From Flavobacteriaceae bacterium (GTDB lineage Bacteria > Bacteroidota > Bacteroidia > Flavobacteriales > Flavobacteriaceae): a stretch of 63,901 nt of DNA. The notes below the pieces were generated by a model. It did not search any database. It was given only the letters and a program-made list of their open reading frames with translations, and was not told where the DNA came from. Position 1 is the first letter of the stretch, and each line of letters starts with the position of its first letter. This document shows positions 53,578 through 60,818 of the stretch, piece by piece. The stretch is from contig JAQWSN010000009.1 in the NCBI GenBank assembly GCA_029243165.1, positions 1 through 63,901 of the forward strand, given 5' to 3'. Position numbers and translations under genes: made by a program.

Positions 53578-54033
53578 TTGAAACAAGCGATTAAAAAAAA
53601 TCCCCTTTTCTGTATTTCATTTACTCTGCTTATGCTGGTATCCAGTTGCGGCAAAAGACCTTTAGAAAGAAACCCGTATTTAATTGATATCCGATTTCAA
53701 AGAGAGTTTAACTTGTCCCTCCCCTTATACAGTAATTTGAACTATGTAGGGGGTAGTTTGCTTGTAGATGGGGTGGGTATCAATGGCATTATCCTGTTTA
53801 ATTTAAATGGATCTAGTTTTCTTGCTTGGGAAGCTACCTGTCCGAATCATCCCCCAGAGAACTGTTCCAAACTTTCTATTGAAGGGGTGTTAGCCGTTTG
53901 TAGTTGTGAGGAATTTCAATACAGTCTTGCTACTGGACAATTACTGAATCCCAGTGAAAATTTATCTCCACCCCAATCGCTCTTGTTTTATCAGGTTCAA
54001 AATTATAATGGAATTTTAAGTGTGAACAATTAA
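53578..54033 (+). CDS. Lipoprotein with a degenerate Rieske-like domain
   Basis: A 151-residue lipoprotein (LMLVSSC, Cys24) starting at a TTG; no upstream ATG fits. The domain ends resemble a Rieske ferredoxin: ATCPNHPPENCSKL (C88, H91, C96), then VLAVCSCEEFQYSLATGQLL (C108, C110). A normal Rieske site is CxH...CxxH; here it is CPNH and CSCE, so the second His is missing. Another metal or no metal may be bound. It is followed by a probable outer-membrane protein 16 bases downstream and may work with it. Confidence 0.72.
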   Translation: MKQAIKKNPLFCISFTLLMLVSSCGKRPLERNPYLIDIRFQREFNLSLPLYSNLNYVGGSLLVDGVGINGIILFNLNGSSFLAWEATCPNHPPENCSKLSIEGVLAVCSCEEFQYSLATGQLLNPSENLSPPQSLLFYQVQNYNGILSVNN

Positions 54034-54049
54034 CTCAAAATTGTACAAT

Positions 54050-54829
54050 ATGTTTAATCCTTGTTATCGTTTTTACAAAAATACTTTTTGGTTTTTAGGA
54101 ATTTTACTTTGGAGTCAAATCACAACCGCTCAATTATTAGAAATAGATTTTACGTCGGAAAAAAGAGAGGAAAGTAGTTTCAGAATCCATTTAATTCGAA
54201 CAGGAATTATTGGTGCCAGTAGTTTAAAGCATCTAGACCTAACAGCTGAAATACTTAAAATTAGATACGATTCCAAAGTGGGGTTTTATTCAGGTTTAAC
54301 CGTTTTTGGCACTCAAACCCTCTGGGTTGGAAACAAAATTGACGCGCTCAATACTTTCGATTTTTTAATGAATCCTATTGGAGGGACCATTCATGGCAAC
54401 TTATTCAATAAAATCCCTATCAAGCGCTCTAACATCCAAAATTCTAATATGGGAATCAGTATGGGAATCAAATGGATTCAAGGTCCATCGGTTCCCAATT
54501 TTAAGAGTACAAGCTTTTTAGATCATTATCTTAAATTAGGATGGGTTTACCAGCGTTTGTTAGCTGAAGATGCTTTAACCAACAGCCGTTTGTCTTTTTG
54601 GATGTTTCCTAACTTTCAAATACATCTGTCTTCTGCTGAGAGTAGGCAGCTATTTTTTAATGAACAAATTGATCCCACAACATTAGGTTACGGTATGGAA
54701 TTAGGGTTAGAATACAACACCCAACTAAAAGTAACCTTTCACGGACAACAACTGCTAAACGCCAATCCCCAAAGTGAGTTTAATCAATTTGTTGCTCGCT
54801 TGTCCGTTGCTTATCGGTTTTTAAAATAA
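54050..54829 (+). CDS. Probable outer-membrane beta-barrel protein, function unknown
   Basis: A 259-residue protein starting at ATG 54050 (a TTG at 54041 is in frame). The signal peptide is hydrophobic residues 12-26 with cleavage near TTAQ. The rest alternates polar and hydrophobic residues and ends in FVARLSVAYRFLK, as a final barrel strand would. No family is recognised. It probably forms an operon with the Rieske-like lipoprotein. Its stop overlaps the end of the thiamine receptor gene on the other strand by 9 bases. Confidence 0.65.
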   Translation: MFNPCYRFYKNTFWFLGILLWSQITTAQLLEIDFTSEKREESSFRIHLIRTGIIGASSLKHLDLTAEILKIRYDSKVGFYSGLTVFGTQTLWVGNKIDALNTFDFLMNPIGGTIHGNLFNKIPIKRSNIQNSNMGISMGIKWIQGPSVPNFKSTSFLDHYLKLGWVYQRLLAEDALTNSRLSFWMFPNFQIHLSSAESRQLFFNEQIDPTTLGYGMELGLEYNTQLKVTFHGQQLLNANPQSEFNQFVARLSVAYRFLK

Positions 54830-57046
54830 TATCGTTACTCCCGTTAGAAAATTAATCCCTGCCTGAGGATAGTACCCTGCTCCCTCCACAGTCGTTATTT
54901 TTTCAGGGTCAGACCAACTATCATCAAAGGTGTAAAAGTATCCGTTGGATTCATACTTTGCATTAAAAATATTGTTAACTAAAACAGACCACTGAATCCT
55001 TTTCATCCAATTGTTGGGTTCCCATGTCCAAACCACTGAAATATCAGAAACAAAATAGGCGTCCAACTTGGAATTATCAGAATCAATATTGCCCATAAAC
55101 TGCTGGCCTATATATTTGGAAAGCAATCCCAACTGAAAGCTAGTAGTGGGCGCAAAAACAAATGCGTTAGCTGCAATAAAATTTGGCGAAAACGATAAAT
55201 TTGTATTGTCTAATGCCTCAAGAACACCGTCACGCTTGAAATAGAAATCTAGGTTTTTATTGCTACTTAAAGCAAAATTGGGTTTCCAAATAAACTGATC
55301 CAAAAACTGCCATTGTGCTTCTACTTCCAATCCAATACGACGACTTTTCCCAACGTTCTGTCTGATCGGTGCCCCAACAGCATCCAAAGCTCCAGTGAGT
55401 ACCAGTTGATCCTTATATTCCATCCAATACACATTTGCCTGTGCCTTAATCCCTTCTTTTTGGATACGCCATCCCAATTCAAAATCATTCAATTTTTCTG
55501 GTTTTGGGGTTCCGTTTTCATAGTCTGTTCTGTTGGGTTCTCGTTGGGCTTTAGCATATGAAAGATAAAACTTTTGACCCTCTGAGAAACGATAAGTCAA
55601 TCCAGCTTTAGGATTAAAAAATAGAAATTGGTCTGAAATGGTAAAGTTTGAAGGTCCAGCAATTTCACCACTCACTTCGTAGTTTATCCCTCGAAGTTGT
55701 AAATCAACAAAAGCATTCCAAGAACTATTTAAATTTTGAGAAAGTTTGACAAAAGTACTCCCCTCGGTTTTTACTCCTTGGTTTTCATAAAATCGATGAT
55801 TGGGAAGGGATTCACCAATTTGTTGCCCCCAGAGTAACACTCCGAAATGATCTCCAATATAACGACTTGCTAGACCTCCAAAATTCAAACTTGTTTTGTT
55901 GTCTTGATAGTTCAGTCCCAGCGTAAGAACATAATAGTTATTATCCAGCCATTTCTGACTAATATTCTCGGTTTCGTTAATTAAATTTTCGGGATCATTA
56001 GACTGAGGGATTTGTAGATACGAATACGAAGTCTCTGAACCAAAACTTATGTTTTGAGCATCCCACAAGTCGTTATATTCTTCATAAAATCCACGGCCGT
56101 AAGTGTAATTTAGTCCCACTGAAAAATTCCAAAATCCATCTATTTTTTCGTTCCAATGCAATTGAAAATGGTCTTGAGTGTAATCATCTACTTGATTGTC
56201 GTAAAAACCCGATGCCATACCATTATTATCGTAAAGTGCGCCTGCTGGGTTGGATCGTCGATCTGATTCTAATGTAACCGCATCTAGACCATACCACGAT
56301 TGGTACGTAATTTCATGCCCCCCAAAAGCCAATCCTTTGACCAATGTATTCTCATCTTGATAAGTCCCCTGAAAAAAATAAGATTTTAAATTTGAGCTTG
56401 CCCGGTCTACATAACCCTCAGATTGAATTTGTGATAGGCGTCCTGAAAAAGTAAATCGGTCATTGAGTTCACCTGTTGAAAATTGAAAGCTATTTTTACT
56501 AGAACTAAAACTTCCCAAACTGGATGACATCTCTACGAAAGGTTTAGCAGACCGTGCAGCAGTTTCTAAATTAAGACTTGCTCCAAAAGCTGCGGATCCG
56601 TTGGTAGATGTTCCTACTCCTCTCTGCAGTTGAAATTCCTCAACAGAGGAAGCAATGTCAGGTAGGTTAACCCAAAAGGTTCCTTGTGATTCTGAATCGT
56701 TGTAGGGAATACCATTGATGGTAACATTTACTCGGGTTGCATCTGATCCTCTTACTCTGATTCCGGTGTAACCAATTCCTGCGCCAGCATCACTGGTAGT
56801 TACTACTGCAGGTAAATAATTCAACAAAATGGGAATGTCCTGACCCAAATTTCTAGGAGCAAGTTCTTTCTGTGTAATATTGGTAAACGTGACAGGAGTA
56901 TCTTCATTGGCACGTATGCCAATAAGTTGTACTTCTTCCAAGCTAATCGTAGGCAGTGAGTCACTGGCCTTTTTAACGGTGTCGTTTTGAGCATTCATTG
57001 ATAAAGCTGTGAGTGCTAAAATGGCAAATAATCCTTGTGTTTTCAT
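54821..57046 (-). CDS. TonB-dependent receptor under TPP riboswitch control, probably thiamine uptake
   Basis: A 741-residue receptor with a signal peptide (cleavage near MNAQ), a plug domain (TGIRVRGSDATRVNVTINGI, then PYNDSESQGTFWVNLPDIAS) and a long beta-barrel whose last strand ends in TGVTILF. The N-terminal carboxypeptidase-like extension of many Bacteroidota receptors is absent. A TPP riboswitch lies directly upstream, so the natural substrate is probably thiamine or a phosphate ester of it. ATG 57046 is used rather than an in-frame TTG at 57064. Confidence 0.92.
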   Translation of the reverse strand: MKTQGLFAILALTALSMNAQNDTVKKASDSLPTISLEEVQLIGIRANEDTPVTFTNITQKELAPRNLGQDIPILLNYLPAVVTTSDAGAGIGYTGIRVRGSDATRVNVTINGIPYNDSESQGTFWVNLPDIASSVEEFQLQRGVGTSTNGSAAFGASLNLETAARSAKPFVEMSSSLGSFSSSKNSFQFSTGELNDRFTFSGRLSQIQSEGYVDRASSNLKSYFFQGTYQDENTLVKGLAFGGHEITYQSWYGLDAVTLESDRRSNPAGALYDNNGMASGFYDNQVDDYTQDHFQLHWNEKIDGFWNFSVGLNYTYGRGFYEEYNDLWDAQNISFGSETSYSYLQIPQSNDPENLINETENISQKWLDNNYYVLTLGLNYQDNKTSLNFGGLASRYIGDHFGVLLWGQQIGESLPNHRFYENQGVKTEGSTFVKLSQNLNSSWNAFVDLQLRGINYEVSGEIAGPSNFTISDQFLFFNPKAGLTYRFSEGQKFYLSYAKAQREPNRTDYENGTPKPEKLNDFELGWRIQKEGIKAQANVYWMEYKDQLVLTGALDAVGAPIRQNVGKSRRIGLEVEAQWQFLDQFIWKPNFALSSNKNLDFYFKRDGVLEALDNTNLSFSPNFIAANAFVFAPTTSFQLGLLSKYIGQQFMGNIDSDNSKLDAYFVSDISVVWTWEPNNWMKRIQWSVLVNNIFNAKYESNGYFYTFDDSWSDPEKITTVEGAGYYPQAGINFLTGVTILF

Positions 57047-57067
57047 TCGAATAAATTGATTCAAATA

Positions 57068-57076
57068 AAAGGGGTG
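57068..57076 (-). promoter_or_regulatory. Anti-aptamer segment between TPP riboswitch and receptor gene
   Basis: The minus strand reads CACCCCTTT here, the exact complement of AAAGGGGTG in the aptamer (57176-57168). Pairing would break the aptamer, so this is a candidate switching strand. It lies 22 bases before the ATG. Confidence 0.5.
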
Positions 57077-57107
57077 ATTATTTTTAATTAATAAATAAAA
57101 CTGTTCT

Positions 57108-57182
57108 ATTTTCCCTTGGCAGCATTACCTGCCCAGGTTCAATGGGTATAATCTCAGCCGTAAACGGCACCCCTTTGAGATG
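57108..57182 (-). promoter_or_regulatory. TPP riboswitch (THI element)
   Basis: On the minus strand the conserved aptamer is read in order: GGGGTGCC, hairpin GCCG-TTTA-CGGC, CTGAGA, TACCC, GAACCTG, GCAGGTAATGCTGCC and AAGGGAA. All are hallmarks of the thiamine diphosphate aptamer. It is 60-130 bases upstream of the receptor ATG and controls that gene when thiamine diphosphate is plentiful. Confidence 0.95.
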
Positions 57183-57212
57183 TGCTACAAAGATATTAAA
57201 TGAAAAATAATA

Positions 57213-58736
57213 TCACCGGATTAAATCCACTATTGTTTTAACAGGGTGAAAAGTTTCTGATGGAACCTCAATAAATAAAGAATTCCAAGCAGCCATTCCA
57301 CCATTCCACAGTCCGGGCCATTCCAATATTTTAACCGTTGAGGAGCCTTGAGTCTTTTCGCTTACCATAAAGCGTTTATCGTCTCTAAAGTCATAGAGTG
57401 AAAACTTTTCTCCCTTATGATTTGTGATTCCACAAACCATCATCACTGGGTTGAAGTGTGAGCTTTGACTCACTGCACTTTTATGTTCTTCCTGTTTCAT
57501 ATCCAATTCTACTCCTTCAATAATTTGAAGTCTTCTCCCTTGAGCGTCTTTTTTCCAAAAGGGTCCGCCTCCTTTAGCTCCTTCATTGGGTATCATTCCG
57601 CAAATTCGAATGGGTCTGTACAGATAGTCGAATAAGATTTCTTTGGGTAATTTGTCTGAATTATCCAGTTTGTATTCTGGATCAAAATGCATTTTGATAA
57701 AGGTTACTATTTCGTCCAAATTGATGTCCGATTTTTGATCTTCAAGTGCCCTCAAATGAGAAAACAATTGGTTTTGAATTTTTAGCAAATAACCTGCTAA
57801 AATTTGCATCCACTGCTCACCTATTGCGTTGGCATCATTCAATAAAATATTATCAATATTTTTGATCCAAATGCAATCTGCTTCTAGATGATTTAAATTT
57901 TCAAGCAAAGCCCCATGGCCTCCTTTTCTGAAAGCGATCTTTCCTTCTTCGTCACGAACCCACTCGTTCTGATCATTTAAATAAGGAGTGTCTGTAAGAG
58001 GGTGCTGATAAGAATATTCAACACTAAAACTTTTAGGGAGCTCTGAATCTAGATTAGACTTAAATTTTGATTCTACTTCTTCAAAAGCCGCTCGATTTTC
58101 TTTATCAATGGTTAAATGAATTGGTATTGCTTTGTATTGATCTCCTAATTGAAGTCCCTCTTGTAATTGAGCTTCAAATGCAGTCCATTGTTGTCCAAGT
58201 TCATCATTAAAAAAAGGAATGAGTGCTTTAGGTAAATTTGGATACCCCAGACCCTCTTCCAATAAAACCGTTGAAACAAAAGCTTCAAAAAATTCAAGCT
58301 CACCATTGATAGGTAAAGAATCATTTTGAATGATTTTGGCATAGGCTAATGCATAAAATGGAAGTTTCTTCAATTGTTTAAAAAGTTTCGCAATAGGAAT
58401 CCCTTCATCAGAATCACAATAGGTCTCAAAGTCGAAATCAGGGGAAGTCCTGGCTTTTTGAAATGCAAAAAAAGGGGCTAACATTCTGCTAGCAGCACCT
58501 GATGCAGGCACAAACTTCATCCAGCTTCGCTCTTCTCTATGATTGTAAAAATAATCTAGGGCCTCTCTTTGAGTGTGTGAACTTAATTTCTGAATTCCAT
58601 TTCCTAAAGTTGCTGCTTCTATGTTTCTTTGAGTAGAGGTGCCATGAATTAGAAATTCATACTGTCGCTGAATCAACTCAACAGATCTGTTGCTGTTTTG
58701 GAGTTGTTCAAAATCGGTCTCGGACAAAGTTTTCAT
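57213..58736 (-). CDS. DUF4301 family protein
   Basis: A 507-residue cytoplasmic protein of the DUF4301 family, recognised by ERSWMKFVPASGAASRML, FRKGGHGALLENLN and RICGMIPNEGAKGGGPFW. The blocks look like a nucleotidyltransferase-type sugar-nucleotide fold (GGHGALLENL resembles UTP-glucose-1-phosphate uridylyltransferases). The function is unknown. It follows the NadR-like kinase directly (stop and start adjoin) and precedes the TPP riboswitch. Confidence 0.8.
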   Translation of the reverse strand: MKTLSETDFEQLQNSNRSVELIQRQYEFLIHGTSTQRNIEAATLGNGIQKLSSHTQREALDYFYNHREERSWMKFVPASGAASRMLAPFFAFQKARTSPDFDFETYCDSDEGIPIAKLFKQLKKLPFYALAYAKIIQNDSLPINGELEFFEAFVSTVLLEEGLGYPNLPKALIPFFNDELGQQWTAFEAQLQEGLQLGDQYKAIPIHLTIDKENRAAFEEVESKFKSNLDSELPKSFSVEYSYQHPLTDTPYLNDQNEWVRDEEGKIAFRKGGHGALLENLNHLEADCIWIKNIDNILLNDANAIGEQWMQILAGYLLKIQNQLFSHLRALEDQKSDINLDEIVTFIKMHFDPEYKLDNSDKLPKEILFDYLYRPIRICGMIPNEGAKGGGPFWKKDAQGRRLQIIEGVELDMKQEEHKSAVSQSSHFNPVMMVCGITNHKGEKFSLYDFRDDKRFMVSEKTQGSSTVKILEWPGLWNGGMAAWNSLFIEVPSETFHPVKTIVDLIR

Positions 58737-59297
58737 TTAATCAATTAGTTTATTTACAATTTTTTTAGCCGCTTCCATTCGAACTGTGTGAGACCCCTTA
58801 AGAACGGTAAAAGGTAGCTTTTTTGCGATAAGTAACTTTTTAAAAGAATTAAACATAATTTCCCTATCGTTAGGGCGGTCTCTTAAATCATCTGCTTGCC
58901 AAGGTACGTCAATATGCGTTAAAAAGTAATGGTCGTAATGAAAACGATTCGCCCAATTCAAAATTTTAGGATTGCAATATCCTTCAAAATGGGTTTCAGA
59001 CCAAACCTGGGTAACTAAAACATTGGTATCGCAAAAAAGAATCCGATTGGCATCTGAGAGGGCTTTATTTTCCTCAACTATTTGTCCTTTTACAATCTGA
59101 ATTAGGTCCTCTTTTGTACATACCTCTCCTGTTGTATCCCATTTTTTCTGAAGGTACTCACGAGCAAACTCTGGAACCCATGCAGTTTGGTAGTATTCCG
59201 CCAAGGCTTTTGTCAAGGTTGTTTTCCCGGTGGATTCGGGACCGTAGATCGCGACTCTTAAACAGTCAGATGCTTGTTGTTGTATGCTTTCTTCCAT
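58737..59297 (-). CDS. NadR-like P-loop kinase
   Basis: A 186-residue AAA/P-loop protein like the C-terminal ribosylnicotinamide-kinase domain of NadR. Walker A is YGPESTGKTTLTKAL (G19-T26 region); WVPEFAREYL, ILFCDTNVLVTQVWSE and DDLRDRPNDREIMFNSF are the NadR-kinase landmarks. The NMN adenylyltransferase domain is missing. It overlaps the PnuC-like gene by 40 bases. In NAD salvage it would phosphorylate nicotinamide riboside, but the thiamine context allows thiamine as substrate. Confidence 0.85.
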   Translation of the reverse strand: MEESIQQQASDCLRVAIYGPESTGKTTLTKALAEYYQTAWVPEFAREYLQKKWDTTGEVCTKEDLIQIVKGQIVEENKALSDANRILFCDTNVLVTQVWSETHFEGYCNPKILNWANRFHYDHYFLTHIDVPWQADDLRDRPNDREIMFNSFKKLLIAKKLPFTVLKGSHTVRMEAAKKIVNKLID

Positions 59298-59890
59298 TCG
59301 AGGTAACCCAAAATTGAGATGAGTGTAAAGATAAGGTACTGAAAACTAGTTAATGCAAGTCCTTTGTACAAATACAAAGGAATGGAAATTAAATCTCCAA
59401 TTATCCAACAAACCCAGTGTTCTATTTTTCGTCTTGCCATCAACCACATTCCTACGAAAAAAAGAGCTGTTGTAAAAGTATCAATAGGAGCCGTCCAACT
59501 ATTCCATTTCCCTAAAATACCGTACACACATCCCACAAAAAGTAGGGAAAATACGAACAAATAAAAGCTCCATTTTTTTTCACTTGAACTTATTTTATCG
59601 ATCTGATGAACAACTTCTCCCTTTTCTTGACGAGTCCAAAAAAACCAACCGTAAATACTCATTACAAAATAGTATGCGTTGATTAAAAAATCTCCTATCA
59701 AACCTGCTTTAAGAAGGATGTAGACGAAGATTGCTGTTGATATCATCCCTGTAGGATAAACCCAAATTTTATCCTGTTTTGCAAACCAAACGCTGAGTAA
59801 ACCCGTCAGAACAGCAATCACTTCTAGAGCAATATCTGTAGTAGAATATGCCTTGTACGGATCTGTTAAAAAATCAAAAATCAGGTTCAT
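59258..59890 (-). CDS. PnuC/PnuT-family vitamin permease
   Basis: A 210-residue membrane protein with about seven helices. The PnuC core is WVYPTGMISTAIFVYILLKA and INAYYFVMSIYGWFFW, followed by WNSWTAPIDTFTTALFFVGMW and a basic C-terminus. PnuC takes up nicotinamide riboside; the sister group PnuT takes up thiamine and is often under TPP control in this phylum. With a thiamine-binding protein upstream (17-base overlap) and a TPP riboswitch nearby, PnuT is the likelier reading. ATG 59890 is chosen. Confidence 0.88.
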   Translation of the reverse strand: MNLIFDFLTDPYKAYSTTDIALEVIAVLTGLLSVWFAKQDKIWVYPTGMISTAIFVYILLKAGLIGDFLINAYYFVMSIYGWFFWTRQEKGEVVHQIDKISSSEKKWSFYLFVFSLLFVGCVYGILGKWNSWTAPIDTFTTALFFVGMWLMARRKIEHWVCWIIGDLISIPLYLYKGLALTSFQYLIFTLISILGYLEWKKAYNNKHLTV

Positions 59891-60134
59891 AGTTGCTGCG
59901 GTCGCCTTTGACCAATTTAAGGTGTAACATAATGGCCTCCTCGTCTTCAAAGGTGGATTTAATTAAAGGAACTAATGAGGTCATAATCTCATCATAATCT
60001 CCGAAGACTTGCGTACTCAATGGATTTTCGATCACTCTAAAACCCGTATTTCTCAACCCCATAATGAAGTTTTTAATACTGGGTATGTAGGAGGATTTTA
60101 AAGGGGCTAAAGTAAGTTCAACCGATATTTTCAT
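59874..60134 (-). CDS. Thiamine-binding YkoF/MTH1187-like small protein
   Basis: An 86-residue ferredoxin-like protein of the UPF0045/thiamine-binding family, recognised by KISVELTLAPLKSSYIPSIK at the start, then GFRVIENPLSTQVFGDYDEI. Members bind thiamine or hydroxymethylpyrimidine. It lacks a signal peptide. It starts 4 bases after the phosphopantetheinyl transferase stop and overlaps the PnuC-like gene by 17 bases. Confidence 0.85.
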   Translation of the reverse strand: MKISVELTLAPLKSSYIPSIKNFIMGLRNTGFRVIENPLSTQVFGDYDEIMTSLVPLIKSTFEDEEAIMLHLKLVKGDRSNYEPDF

Positions 60135-60138
60135 ACAT

Positions 60139-60765
60139 TTATTTTGTTGTTGCTAAGGTTAGGCAGTAGTTTTCAAATTGTCTAAAGTGAAGTTGATGCA
60201 TAATTTTTTTTCCCTGATCAATCACAATTCCTATTCCTTGGAGACTCCTATTTTCAAAAGATTGAATCTGTAAATTCTCATTAAAAATTATTCCTGGGAT
60301 TTTCATTAGCTTGTACAAAGCTTCTTTGGCAGTCCAAATTTGAGTAAGGTAGGCAACCTCCTCCATTGAGTGTGGAGTTTCTCTTTCTGATGCATGTAAG
60401 AATCGAACTCCAATTTTTTTAATTTTATTTTGATAATATTCTAAATCAATCCCAACTTTAGTTGAGGAAATGGCAACCGCTGCGATATCTTTTGCATGAC
60501 TTATGGAAATAAAACGACCATCAGTTAGGTAGGGTGCTCCTGTACCATCGTATTGATGTATATCTGGTGAAATTTCGAGGGATTTAAGCAGCTGACGAAT
60601 CGCTAAATATCCTTTTCGGTGAACACTACTTTTCCGCTGAGAAAGCCTTTCTAGAGCCTTCTTAGATAGAGAGAGCCCCTGCTGAAGTTCAGACTCCGTT
60701 TCTGTAATTTTCCAAATAACCATTTCAGTACCTTCTGCTATGGTTTCTCGATGGCATTTTGGCAT
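60139..60765 (-). CDS. 4'-phosphopantetheinyl transferase superfamily protein
   Basis: A 208-residue Sfp/HetI-type transferase. ISISHAKDIAAVAIS and KVGIDLEYYQ hold the first Mg ligand, and IWTAKEALYKLMK is the conserved WxxKEA block. It moves phosphopantetheine from CoA to a carrier protein. ATG 60765 is used. It heads the minus-strand run toward the thiamine genes, 53 bases from the divergent ahcY; no polyketide or peptide synthase is in the window, so the target is probably the fatty-acid carrier or unknown. Confidence 0.9.
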   Translation of the reverse strand: MPKCHRETIAEGTEMVIWKITETESELQQGLSLSKKALERLSQRKSSVHRKGYLAIRQLLKSLEISPDIHQYDGTGAPYLTDGRFISISHAKDIAAVAISSTKVGIDLEYYQNKIKKIGVRFLHASERETPHSMEEVAYLTQIWTAKEALYKLMKIPGIIFNENLQIQSFENRSLQGIGIVIDQGKKIMHQLHFRQFENYCLTLATTK

Positions 60766-60787
60766 GTAATATTTAATAGAAAGATTG

Positions 60788-60795
60788 TACTTTTG
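60788..60795 (+). promoter_or_regulatory. Candidate -7 box of ahcY
   Basis: TACTTTTG matches TAnnTTTG and lies 23 bases before the ahcY ATG. No good -33 box is seen. Confidence 0.5.
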
Positions 60796-60818
60796 CTCTT
60801 CGTAACAAAGATACAATT

